Of a stretch of 6,367 bases of DNA, positions 1 to 6,367 are shown in pieces. The DNA comes from Butyrivibrio sp. (GTDB taxonomy: Bacteria > Bacillota > Clostridia > Lachnospirales > Lachnospiraceae). The stretch spans positions 1-6,367 of the forward strand of contig JAILEJ010000352.1 in assembly GCA_024688095.1 (NCBI GenBank). Direction: 5' to 3'. The translations under genes were made by a program, and so were the position numbers. The stretch's first letter is position 1, and each line of letters opens with the position of its first letter. The notes under the pieces were generated by a model that was not told the origin of the DNA, ran no database searches, and saw only the letters and a program-made list of their open reading frames with translations.

Positions 1-405
1 ATCTTTGAGTCCTCTTGATGCATTACCAATATCAACACTTCCCTGTGTCAAAGATTCAATACCTGCACTTGATCCTGTATATTCAACAGTAACTGTTACA
101 CCTGGATTAGCTTCCATAAAGCTTTCACTCATTGCTTCACAAAGTTTTTCCATTGAGGTACTTCCAGCAAGCGATAGACTTCCGCTAAGATCTGTTACTT
201 CTTCTGCTTCTTCTTCGGATGTCTCCTCTACTGTCTCTGCTACTTCTTCTGTTTTCTCAGTCTCATTAGTATCAGCAGACTCATTTGTTGTTTCCTGTGT
301 CTCTGCCGCTACTTTAGCTGCATCCTCTGTGCTTCCACAACCAGCTAAAATTCCCATAGTACATGCAGTAGTTGCAATAATTCCTAAGATTTTTCTTTTT
401 TTCAT
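1..405 (-). CDS. pstS: Phosphate ABC transporter substrate-binding lipoprotein PstS, N-terminal part (3' end outside window)
   Basis: This is the lipid-anchored phosphate receptor that hands phosphate to the PstCAB importer at the outer face of the membrane. The 135 visible codons start at ATG 405-403, and the frame stays open to the left edge. An AGGAGAG ribosome binding site lies at 422-416, 10 nt before the start. The protein begins with a basic stretch (MKKRK) and a hydrophobic segment, then a lipobox Leu20-Ala-Gly-Cys23, the predicted lipidation site. Residues 24-73 form a Glu/Thr-rich acidic linker. The mature domain then opens with the PstS phosphate-loop signature AGSTSM (80-85), followed by YTGSSAG (109-115) and VDIGNASR (124-131), all typical of PstS. 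The sequence upstream carries Pho-box-like repeats, which supports a phosphate-starvation role. pstC, pstA and pstB would be expected just left of the window. Another PBP-like-2 anion receptor is possible but less likely. Confidence 0.9.
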   Translation of the reverse strand, partial: MKKRKILGIIATTACTMGILAGCGSTEDAAKVAAETQETTNESADTNETEKTEEVAETVEETSEEEAEEVTDLSGSLSLAGSTSMEKLCEAMSESFMEANPGVTVTVEYTGSSAGIESLTQGSVDIGNASRGLKD

Positions 406-463
406 AATATCTTTTCTCTCCTAAATTTTTATTTTTGTTATTTCTTGATTACAAAAAACATTT

Positions 464-515
464 TATAAAAGCTTCGTAAAATTCAAAATCTGACTACTGT
501 AAAAGTTTTGTAAAA
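464..515 (-). promoter_or_regulatory. Pho-box-like array of 11-bp spaced TTTTACA half-sites upstream of pstS
   Basis: Read on the minus strand, TTTTACA occurs at 515-509 and again at 504-498, exactly 11 bp apart. TTTTACG occurs at 481-475 and TTTTATA at 470-464, again exactly 11 bp apart. The two pairs are offset by 23 bp (two turns plus one base). Known Bacillus PhoP boxes are TT(A/T/C)ACA-like hexamers repeated about every 11 bp upstream of pst genes, so this fits a PhoP-PhoR operator. A plausible -10 is TGTAAT at 453-448, which would place the nearer pair at about -23 to -40. TATAAA at 469-464 is an alternative -10. Operator identity is inferred from pattern and position only. Confidence 0.55.
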
Positions 516-601
516 TATAAACATGGTCTAAACACTCAAAATTGTTTTTTTTCTGCAATAATGCTAGACTAAAAAAGATGCAATAAATCATTCAAAAATT
601 A

Positions 602-607
602 TATAAT
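602..607 (+). promoter_or_regulatory. Candidate -10 box for the rightward membrane protein gene
   Basis: A perfect TATAAT sits 19 nt before the ATG at 627, so transcription would start near 614 and leave a leader of only about 13 nt. No good -35 is visible: the stretch 17 bp upstream (579-584) reads TGCAAT. The region is very AT-rich, so a chance match is possible. Confidence 0.35.
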
Positions 608-626
608 TCAGAAAGATAATACTGTT

Positions 627-2264
627 ATGTTAAATATAAAAAAACTAAATTTCTTCGGTGTAATACTTTCATTTCTATTCCCACTATGTATGTTTTTGGG
701 CTATAGTTACAGTCATACTAATTCATGGTCTCTATTATTTACCAATAATTTAATGCGTAATATCTTACATATATTTTTAGTAATAGTTGCGGGCTTTGTT
801 CTGTGTATATTATTAAATAATTTTTTGGATTATATTCATTCTTATAAATCTTCGAAAAGAATCAAAAATAAAAAAATAAAGAACTCATATATATTCTCTA
901 TTCCAATTATTCTTATAGGATGGCTCCCCATTATAATCAGCAACCTTCCAGGAAGTGTTCCTTATGATGGTATGACACAACTACTTGAACATTTTGGCCA
1001 AATTCCACACTATGGTCATCATCCGGTTTTTATCACCAGACTATATGGAATCCTGGTTCAACTAGGCCAAATACTGATAAACACAAATTTTGGTGTTTTT
1101 TTAGTAGTATTATTTCAAACTGTTTTTTGCGTGGTCATTTTTTCAAATGTATGTGATTTTATATTAGAAGTAACCGGTTCTCGTACTTTTTATATTATTT
1201 CTGTGCTCTTTTACAGTTTATTTCCTATGTTCGGATTCTATGTTTCAGCTGTCTTAAAAGATACATTCTACATGATAGTTGCAACATGGTTTTCACTTTG
1301 TATTTGTAAAGGAATTACAAGAAAAATAAATAAAGGAATTTTGTTTACCAGAAAAAGTCAGATTATTTCTTTAATTATTTCAGGTCTGTTAATGTGTCTC
1401 TCCAGAAAAGAGGCATCTATTTGTGTAATCATTACACTTCTTTTTTTGTTCCTTTCACTGATAAAAGGAAAAAATTACACTCTAAGTGAAATTAAATCAA
1501 TTGTTATTATTGTAGCATCAATATTACTAATAAACTCCGGCTTTAATTTTGTTGTTTTTAACATCATAGGTATACAAAAGGGTGAGGTTTCAGAAGCTTT
1601 AAGTATTCCATTCCAGCAAACCGGAAGATATGTCAGAGATTATGAAGATGATATAAATGATGAAGAAAAAGCTGCAATCAGTGCAATTCTTCCATATGAT
1701 GAATTGGGCTCACTTTATGATCCCGAATTATCAGATCCCATTAAAGGTAAAATGAACAATGAATCCGGCACAACTGGATACGTAAACTATATTAAAGCAT
1801 GGATTACAATGGGGTTAAAACATCCTAATGTATATTTTGAAGCAACTCTTAATAATACTTATGGATACTTCTACCCACTTTATAAAGGTAAAGATTTATA
1901 TTTAAGTTCTATAAATCATACACAGGCAGAACGATGGGGTGGTAAAGAACTGGATATATATTTCCTTTTTGAAAACAGTGCATACAAAAATGGAATTAAT
2001 GCTTTTTATAAAATGCTCACTTCTATCCCCATACTGAACATCATATTTAATCCTGGTTTTTATTTTTGGATAATAGCATTTTTAATTACTTATTGTATTC
2101 AGTTTAAAATACGATTAAAAAGTATTTCACTTGTACTGCCCGCAATGACTTTTCTAATATGTTTTGCATCTCCAGCAAACGGTTTTGCAAGATATGCAAT
2201 TGTTGTTTATTCAACTATTTTACTATTAATAAGCACAATATTATCCGACAAAAAAAATCTATAA
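627..2264 (+). CDS. Polytopic membrane protein, DUF6020 / GT-C glycosyltransferase-like
   Basis: This is a 545-residue integral membrane protein with roughly 11-13 hydrophobic segments (for example 8-27, 45-65, 88-106, 154-175, 188-205, 208-228, 246-280, 290-312, 473-492, 498-515 and 521-538). A large mostly polar region at about 315-470 is probably extracytoplasmic. Motifs that recall DUF6020 proteins are PGSVPYDG (108-115), HHP (131-133), LKD (210-212), SRKEA (259-263), IPFQQTGRYV (327-336) and ARY (521-523). The acidic loop motif after a TM helix plus the multi-helix layout suggest a GT-C fold, which uses lipid-linked sugar donors to modify cell-surface polymers. Donor and acceptor cannot be read from the sequence. 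The ATG at 627 has no strong Shine-Dalgarno, only AGAAAGA at 610-616. The DNA is AT-rich: three sampled 60-base lines hold only 16-18 G+C each. The gene stands alone, divergent from pstS and convergent with the deaminase gene. Family assignment is from remembered motifs, so the function is tentative. Confidence 0.7.
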   Translation: MLNIKKLNFFGVILSFLFPLCMFLGYSYSHTNSWSLLFTNNLMRNILHIFLVIVAGFVLCILLNNFLDYIHSYKSSKRIKNKKIKNSYIFSIPIILIGWLPIIISNLPGSVPYDGMTQLLEHFGQIPHYGHHPVFITRLYGILVQLGQILINTNFGVFLVVLFQTVFCVVIFSNVCDFILEVTGSRTFYIISVLFYSLFPMFGFYVSAVLKDTFYMIVATWFSLCICKGITRKINKGILFTRKSQIISLIISGLLMCLSRKEASICVIITLLFLFLSLIKGKNYTLSEIKSIVIIVASILLINSGFNFVVFNIIGIQKGEVSEALSIPFQQTGRYVRDYEDDINDEEKAAISAILPYDELGSLYDPELSDPIKGKMNNESGTTGYVNYIKAWITMGLKHPNVYFEATLNNTYGYFYPLYKGKDLYLSSINHTQAERWGGKELDIYFLFENSAYKNGINAFYKMLTSIPILNIIFNPGFYFWIIAFLITYCIQFKIRLKSISLVLPAMTFLICFASPANGFARYAIVVYSTILLLISTILSDKKNL

Positions 2265-2268
2265 GATT
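2250..2268 (-). terminator. Weak candidate terminator for the deaminase-like gene
   Basis: On the minus strand AATCT (2268-2264), loop TAT and AGATT (2260-2256) form a 5-bp stem directly followed by a T-run down to 2250. It lies 17 bp beyond the TGA stop (2287-2285) and overlaps the 3' end of the convergent gene. The stem is short and AT-rich, so its efficiency is doubtful. Confidence 0.3.
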
Positions 2269-2284
2269 AGTGCAGGCACTTATA

Positions 2285-4735
2285 TCATTGATTTATTTGA
2301 GATTCCTTTAAAGCATTTACTAATGGATTCTCCTCATCAAAAGGATGTACATATCCCTGTAGTGCTGCTGCCTTTTGTTGTAATGTTTTTGAGTGACTCC
2401 ATACAAAAATAGAAGCTTTACCTTTTCCATTCTTTGCTTCCTGAATTAAATTAATAGCAGCGCTATTGCCATCAAGTGCAACAACTATAGATGGACGTCT
2501 TTCAAAAATCTCGTAATTAAAACTTTTATATATACCCATTCCCTGACTTTCAGTAGATACACGTATCATAACACCTGATGTTTTTAGCTTTTCAGCTTCA
2601 CTTTTGCTTATAACTGAAGGCACAACAGCATATATCCTGAACTTTTTTTCATTATGTTCAAGCAAATATTTCTCATAACCAGCCAACTTATGTCCAATAA
2701 CAAAACATGCTTCCTCAGGATCAAGATAATCCAGCATGGCATCTATCTGAGCAGTTCCAGCTTCACTGACCCTGGTTGCCCTTTTTTCTGTATTAAAACT
2801 ACCACCAAGAAGTACAACCGGCATACGATCCCAACTGATTTCCTTTATTATATCCTTAAGTTCGGTATTACTATCAAGTTTAGCCATGCCCCTGTGAAGT
2901 CCCTTGGCTATTCTAACTGTTTCCATTTTTTCAAGAAGCACATCTTCCATATCCTTGTTCCCGATAAGCTGCGCAAATTTTGCCTTTTTATCTGAATATG
3001 CCCTTTGACCTTCTTCAATAATTGTAGCTTCTGCATCCTTCATAAGCTGTAATTCGGCATCTGATAATCCCAGCATTTTCTGAAGTGAAAGCTGTTCATC
3101 AACAGATGTAGTACCATATAATGCCGCTCCATCTGTACCCTGAACGCACCTTATCCCCTGTTTTAAATATTGTTTAAGCGGATGCTTTTCAAGTGAATTC
3201 AGATTATTCAGACGTACATTGCTGGTAAGCTGAAACTCTAATACAATATTGTTTTCTTTAAGTTCCGCAAGTACCTCTTTTCCTTTCTTGGAGGATATGC
3301 TGTAAGTATATAAGCCATGTCCAAGCCTCATTTTAGGCATAGGCTGACCTTTTGCCAGCGAATCCTTAACACAGGCTATGCTATGAGCAATATTATCCTT
3401 CTGACTATCATTTTCTCCGGCATGAACTCTTATAACAAAACCTGGATCCTTTGCAGCGATTTTGACAAGTTCCTTAAAAGCTGGTTTTAAAGTAATAATA
3501 TCGTTAATTTCTTCTCCAACAAAATCACATCCTGCAACATATGGATCTAATGCTGTAGCCTTTAACACTTCAAGATTTTGTTCTATATAATCTGCTGGAG
3601 TTACTGCATCTTTTACAATAGTAAGAGGTATTCTTCGCATAGCTGCAAGGAACCTTATCATAACACCTGTTTCCTGATAAATACTTGGCATAACCTGATG
3701 AACCTGCCTTAGCATTTCTATGGATTCATACTTTTTTACCAAAGTTGTATCACTGATTTCTGCATAATAAACTCCCTGACGTTTGTAATTACGCGCAATC
3801 CACAATAGCTTATCCTGAAAAAGAGTATTGTTGCAATATTCATGAGTCTCTTTATCCTTCAGCATTTGCCTAAGTGCCCTCTTAACATCCACATCAGGAA
3901 TCTGATCTATATTATCAAACTCGATCTTATCTTCACTTTCCTTACCTTTACAAAAGACATATCTATAAAGATATACTTTTTCAAGATTGGTAAATACGGC
4001 CTGTCCATCCTTAATAATTGCAAGTGAACCTCTTATTTTTACGATATTCATTTCAGCATTATCAAGATTATTAAGAATCAAATCTGCAAAATTAATAAAT
4101 GTATTATCATTGATTCTTCTATCAAGATACTTGCCTTCAAGACCTGATGAAACAAACTGTCTGGCTACTTTCTCTCTTTGAGAATAAATTTTTAGCCACT
4201 GAGATTCTGTAAGCTGGAGATTAAGCTTTTTTACATAATAAAGTGGATATCTTATCTGATGATAAATTCCTAACGCTATAAGGATATCTCCGGATAAATT
4301 TCCATTCATATGTGTATGTAAGTCAGAGCGAAACTTAAGATCTTTTCTAACAAAGGTCTTAAATATAGTCTTTTCTGGTTCAAGCCTGAAATCCTTAGTC
4401 TGACTCATCAGTGTCTTTGCAATAGCTGGAATTGCCGCCTTGATTTCAACACTTCCATCTGGATAAATTGCTGCTACTTCGGTTTTTCCAAGCATGAAAA
4501 TATAGCTTTCTTCATTTAATGCATCAACATAGCATGGGACTTCACCTTTTATTACAAGCATGCCATTTTCATCTTTGGATAGTGGAAGTTTACAGGTTCT
4601 TGCAAGATTTCTTATAAGATTTCCACTACTATGATTTGGCGTTGTCAGTATATAAAAAAGCTTATCCAGATCCTTATACAGATTTACAATAATATCCTTT
4701 TCATTATCCAGAAAAAAGCAGGTAAAATATGTCAT
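2285..4735 (-). CDS. Adenosine deaminase-type amidohydrolase fused to a SLOG/DprA-LOG-like C-terminal domain
   Basis: This 816-residue cytosolic protein has no signal peptide or membrane segment. The middle (about 135-600) is an adenosine/AMP deaminase-type TIM barrel of the amidohydrolase superfamily. It has HxH at His140/His142, YYAEIS (323-328), HAGE (438-441), GHG with His473, TSNVRLN (504-510) and TDG with Asp535. By comparison with mouse ADA, His140, His142, His438 and Asp535 would bind Zn, Glu441 and His473 would be catalytic, and the second Asp of the usual TDD is Gly536. About 180 residues separate HxH from YYAEIS, clearly more than in classical ADA of about 350 residues. Residues 1-130 are unassigned. 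Residues 636-816 look Rossmann-like (VVLLGGSFN 640-648, FVIGHKLAGYE 678-688, IYAVVPS 701-707, then VVALDGNSAA and a Gly-Lys-rich turn at 751-778) and recall SLOG/DprA-LOG nucleotide-binding domains. The ATG at 4735 follows AAAGGA (4748-4743) with 7-nt spacing. The gene sits after the symporter terminator, so it likely has its own promoter (weak TATAGT at 4766-4761). Deamination of an adenine-type substrate is likely; the exact substrate is unknown. Confidence 0.8.
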   Translation of the reverse strand: MTYFTCFFLDNEKDIIVNLYKDLDKLFYILTTPNHSSGNLIRNLARTCKLPLSKDENGMLVIKGEVPCYVDALNEESYIFMLGKTEVAAIYPDGSVEIKAAIPAIAKTLMSQTKDFRLEPEKTIFKTFVRKDLKFRSDLHTHMNGNLSGDILIALGIYHQIRYPLYYVKKLNLQLTESQWLKIYSQREKVARQFVSSGLEGKYLDRRINDNTFINFADLILNNLDNAEMNIVKIRGSLAIIKDGQAVFTNLEKVYLYRYVFCKGKESEDKIEFDNIDQIPDVDVKRALRQMLKDKETHEYCNNTLFQDKLLWIARNYKRQGVYYAEISDTTLVKKYESIEMLRQVHQVMPSIYQETGVMIRFLAAMRRIPLTIVKDAVTPADYIEQNLEVLKATALDPYVAGCDFVGEEINDIITLKPAFKELVKIAAKDPGFVIRVHAGENDSQKDNIAHSIACVKDSLAKGQPMPKMRLGHGLYTYSISSKKGKEVLAELKENNIVLEFQLTSNVRLNNLNSLEKHPLKQYLKQGIRCVQGTDGAALYGTTSVDEQLSLQKMLGLSDAELQLMKDAEATIIEEGQRAYSDKKAKFAQLIGNKDMEDVLLEKMETVRIAKGLHRGMAKLDSNTELKDIIKEISWDRMPVVLLGGSFNTEKRATRVSEAGTAQIDAMLDYLDPEEACFVIGHKLAGYEKYLLEHNEKKFRIYAVVPSVISKSEAEKLKTSGVMIRVSTESQGMGIYKSFNYEIFERRPSIVVALDGNSAAINLIQEAKNGKGKASIFVWSHSKTLQQKAAALQGYVHPFDEENPLVNALKESQINQ

Positions 4736-4804
4736 ACAGCCGTCCTTTCAATCCACATTAACTATAATTCAATAAATATATCAGTATTACTAATAAAGTT
4801 CCAC

Positions 4805-4870
4805 AAAAAAACTCTGAGATTTTATGATACAAATTAATAATTATATCGTATCACAAAAAACTCAGAGTTT
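4805..4870 (-). terminator. Intrinsic terminator of the GPH symporter transcript (long stem-loop)
   Basis: AAACTCTGAG and CTCAGAGTTT (plus-strand positions 4809-4818 and 4861-4870) form a perfect 10-bp inverted repeat. An inner pairing TGATAC / GTATCA (4825-4830 with 4848-4853), plus four A:T pairs between (4820-4823 with 4856-4859), extends it into one long hairpin. Read on the minus strand the 3' arm runs straight into TTTT (4808-4805), giving a seven-T tract. On the plus strand no T-run follows 4870, so the orientation fits termination of the symporter mRNA, whose stop codon is 22 bp upstream. Confidence 0.75.
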
Positions 4871-4892
4871 AATTACAATAAACCAGTTTTTA

Positions 4893-6311
4893 TTATTTAT
4901 TTCTTCTAGCCTTCAAAGTTTCAATATTCTCTTCAACCTTCTTTTTCGTAAGTGGATAGAAGAAGAATAATGAAGCTGCAAGAAGTACCATTCCAATTGC
5001 AGGAATTAATGTTGCAAGGCTGTAAATATTGTTGACTACTCCTGTATCAAATGCTGTTTCAGCTGTATATCCTGCTATTGAAAGAAGAAGTCCTGTAAGT
5101 CCTGATGCACCAGCCTGTCCAAGCTTTCTTGCAAATGAGTATACAGCATATACTGTACCATCTGAACGATAATTATTCTTTACATCAATATCATCAATTA
5201 CATCGATGATCATAGCCCAGCATACAAGTGCAAATACACCGATTCCTATATAAGCAATTGCGCTAAGAATAAAGTAAATAAGTGGACTGCTTGTATGAAT
5301 AGCATACATAATAAACAGTACAACTGCTCCTACTGCAGAACATGTAGCTGCAAGTTCCTTTTTACCAAATTTCTCTACAAGCTTACCAATTACAGTTGCA
5401 AGAACGAGTACGAGAATACAGTTAACAAGTGCTCCGATTGAAAGGAAAGTTGTGTTATTAAAGTAGTTAGGATATACATAGTTACCCATTCCTGATAATG
5501 TAAGCTGAACTAATAGAAGAATTAGTGCAGAAACAATTATTCCAAGGAAAGAACGGCTTGTGAAAAGAATCTTTAACAGCTCACCAACATTTTTCTTATT
5601 CTCTTCTTTATTCTCAATGACTACTCTTTCAGTTGAAAGTGCATAACAGATATAATAAACAGCTACTGCAAGTACAGAGCAGACACCTGCAGCCACCATC
5701 AGACGATTTCCGTCAAGTACCTGGTGTCCCTCAGCATCTTTGATATAAACTATCATTGGAAGAACTGCAGCAATCACGATCTGTGCTACTGTTGCACCAA
5801 TGTTTCTCCATGTTGAAAGCTGCTGTCTTTCATTGGCATCATCTGTTATTGCTGAAGCCATTGATCCATAAGGAATATTTACACCTGTGTAACATACAGA
5901 TCCCCAAAGAATATATGTAATAAACATCCAAGCAATCTTGAATCCCATTGGCTTATCTGCAAAATATGGAGCAAATATAAGGAATGATGCAACTGCAACA
6001 GGACCGGCAAATCTCATGATCCATGGTGTAAATTTACCCTTTGCGGTATATCTGCTTCTATCTACAATCTGACCCATTCCTACATCTGTGAATGCATCTA
6101 CAACCTTTGCAACCATCATTACAAGTCCAACTATTGCTGATGAAACACCCATAATATCGGTATAGAATTTCATCATAAACATTGCGGCAATTACAAATGT
6201 AAGGTCATTTGCAAAGTCGCCCGCTGCGTAACCGATCTTATCCTTCATTCCAAATGGAATTTTTGCATTTTCTCTAATTTTTTTCTTAGCTTCAGAATTA
6301 TTAATCCCCAT
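4893..6311 (-). CDS. GPH-family sugar:cation symporter (MelB-like)
   Basis: This is a 472-residue, about 12-helix transporter of the glycoside-pentoside-hexuronide:cation symporter family (MFS fold), importing a sugar or glycoside together with H+ or Na+. The N-terminal half aligns clearly with E. coli MelB: GDFAND around Asp32 (MelB Asp19, sugar site), FYTDIMGVS (49-57), VVDAFTDVGMG with Asp72 and Asp76 (MelB Asp55/Asp59, cation site), IVDRSR (82-87), KFTPWI (93-98), YTGVNIPYGS (141-150), and Arg169 (MelB Arg149). In the C-terminal half, DGTVYAVYSFARKLGQA (384-400) places Lys396 where MelB has Lys377. At the MelB Asp124 position this protein has Asn145, so cation preference may differ from MelB. 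Length is normal for the family. The ATG at 6311-6309 follows AAGGAG (6326-6321) at 9 nt. It is probably the last gene of an operon, since a strong terminator follows 22 bp after the stop. The sugar cannot be named; a plant-glycan oligosaccharide or glycoside is a guess from the family. Confidence 0.88.
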   Translation of the reverse strand: MGINNSEAKKKIRENAKIPFGMKDKIGYAAGDFANDLTFVIAAMFMMKFYTDIMGVSSAIVGLVMMVAKVVDAFTDVGMGQIVDRSRYTAKGKFTPWIMRFAGPVAVASFLIFAPYFADKPMGFKIAWMFITYILWGSVCYTGVNIPYGSMASAITDDANERQQLSTWRNIGATVAQIVIAAVLPMIVYIKDAEGHQVLDGNRLMVAAGVCSVLAVAVYYICYALSTERVVIENKEENKKNVGELLKILFTSRSFLGIIVSALILLLVQLTLSGMGNYVYPNYFNNTTFLSIGALVNCILVLVLATVIGKLVEKFGKKELAATCSAVGAVVLFIMYAIHTSSPLIYFILSAIAYIGIGVFALVCWAMIIDVIDDIDVKNNYRSDGTVYAVYSFARKLGQAGASGLTGLLLSIAGYTAETAFDTGVVNNIYSLATLIPAIGMVLLAASLFFFYPLTKKKVEENIETLKARRNK

Positions 6312-6331
6312 TTTATTTATCTCCTTCTATC

Positions 6332-6367
6332 TTAATCCTTTAATAACCAATCCAATATTTCCTGAAT
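6332..6367 (-). CDS. Possible C-terminal tail of the upstream operon gene (start outside window)
   Basis: Reading the minus strand from the right edge, one frame gives IQEILDWLLKD followed by TAA at 6334-6332, 20 nt before the symporter ATG and just upstream of its ribosome binding site. The amphipathic helix-like tail and the short spacing fit a cotranscribed upstream gene. Only 11 codons are visible. The other two frames also stop nearby (at 6343-6341 and 6329-6327), so this is tentative and no family can be named. Confidence 0.3.
   Translation of the reverse strand: MQEILDWLLKD

Noticed and set aside
5..424. Plus-strand open frame with a Ser/Val-rich product
   Set aside because: It is antisense to the pstS start. 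The minus strand gives a clear lipobox and PstS motifs with a ribosome binding site, so this frame is a shadow of the acidic linker codons.
2269..2280. AGTGC/GCACT inverted repeat in the convergent intergenic gap
   Set aside because: The 5-bp arms are separated by only 2 bases and no T-run follows on either strand, so it is not a credible terminator by itself.
2654..2995. Plus-strand open frame of 113 codons inside the deaminase gene
   Set aside because: It is antisense to the conserved C-terminal domain and its product resembles no known protein.
3842..4181. Two short plus-strand open frames (3842-4027 and 3987-4181)
   Set aside because: Both are antisense to the deaminase insertion region, overlap each other and show no recognisable domain.
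2285..4735. RADAR defence system (RdrB deaminase)
   Set aside because: The size and ADA core are reminiscent, but no RdrA ATPase or other defence gene is adjacent (the neighbours are a sugar symporter and a membrane protein), and the SLOG-like tail is not something I can tie to RdrB.
4631..4837. Plus-strand open frame of 68 codons
   Set aside because: It spans the deaminase start and runs into the stem-loop terminator; it is an antisense shadow.
1..6367. CRISPR arrays, tRNA/rRNA genes, insertion sequences, attachment sites
   Set aside because: No regular repeat-spacer pattern, RNA gene sequence, transposase motif or paired terminal repeats were seen.

Overview
The window looks like chromosomal DNA of a low-GC Firmicute, most likely a Lachnospiraceae-type Clostridium relative. 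This is inferred from AT-rich codon use, AGGAG-type ribosome binding sites, a lipoprotein with a long acidic linker after its lipobox, and the gene families present. No gene here fixes the species.

Layout, left to right. (1) Bases 1-405, minus strand: the first 135 codons of a PstS-type phosphate-binding lipoprotein, running off the left edge. This gene is easy to miss because it has no stop inside the window. (2) Bases 406-626: a divergent intergenic region. On the pstS side it holds four TTTTACA-like half-sites in two pairs, each pair spaced by exactly 11 bp, which resembles a PhoP (Pho box) array. On the other side it holds a TATAAT box for the rightward gene. (3) Bases 627-2264, plus strand: a 545-residue polytopic membrane protein of DUF6020 / GT-C-like type, in noticeably AT-rich DNA. 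(4) Bases 2285-4735, minus strand, convergent with the previous gene and 20 bp from it: an unusual 816-residue protein. It has an adenosine-deaminase-type amidohydrolase core with all metal and catalytic residues, an unassigned N-terminal region, and a C-terminal Rossmann-like (SLOG/DprA-LOG-like) domain. (5) Bases 4805-4870: a long stem-loop plus T-run on the minus strand that ends the upstream transcript. (6) Bases 4893-6311, minus strand: a 472-residue GPH-family (MelB-like) sugar:cation symporter. (7) Bases 6332-6367: possibly the last codons of the gene upstream of the symporter in the same operon.

How the parts relate. The symporter and whatever lies upstream of it probably form one sugar-use operon, closed by the stem-loop terminator. 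The deaminase fusion starts after that terminator with its own Shine-Dalgarno sequence, so it is probably a separate unit. PstS and the membrane protein diverge from a shared control region, of which only the pstS side looks phosphate-regulated. The part most worth following up is the deaminase/SLOG-like fusion: its architecture suggests processing or sensing of an adenine nucleotide or nucleoside derivative other than plain adenosine. No partner gene of a known defence system is visible beside it.
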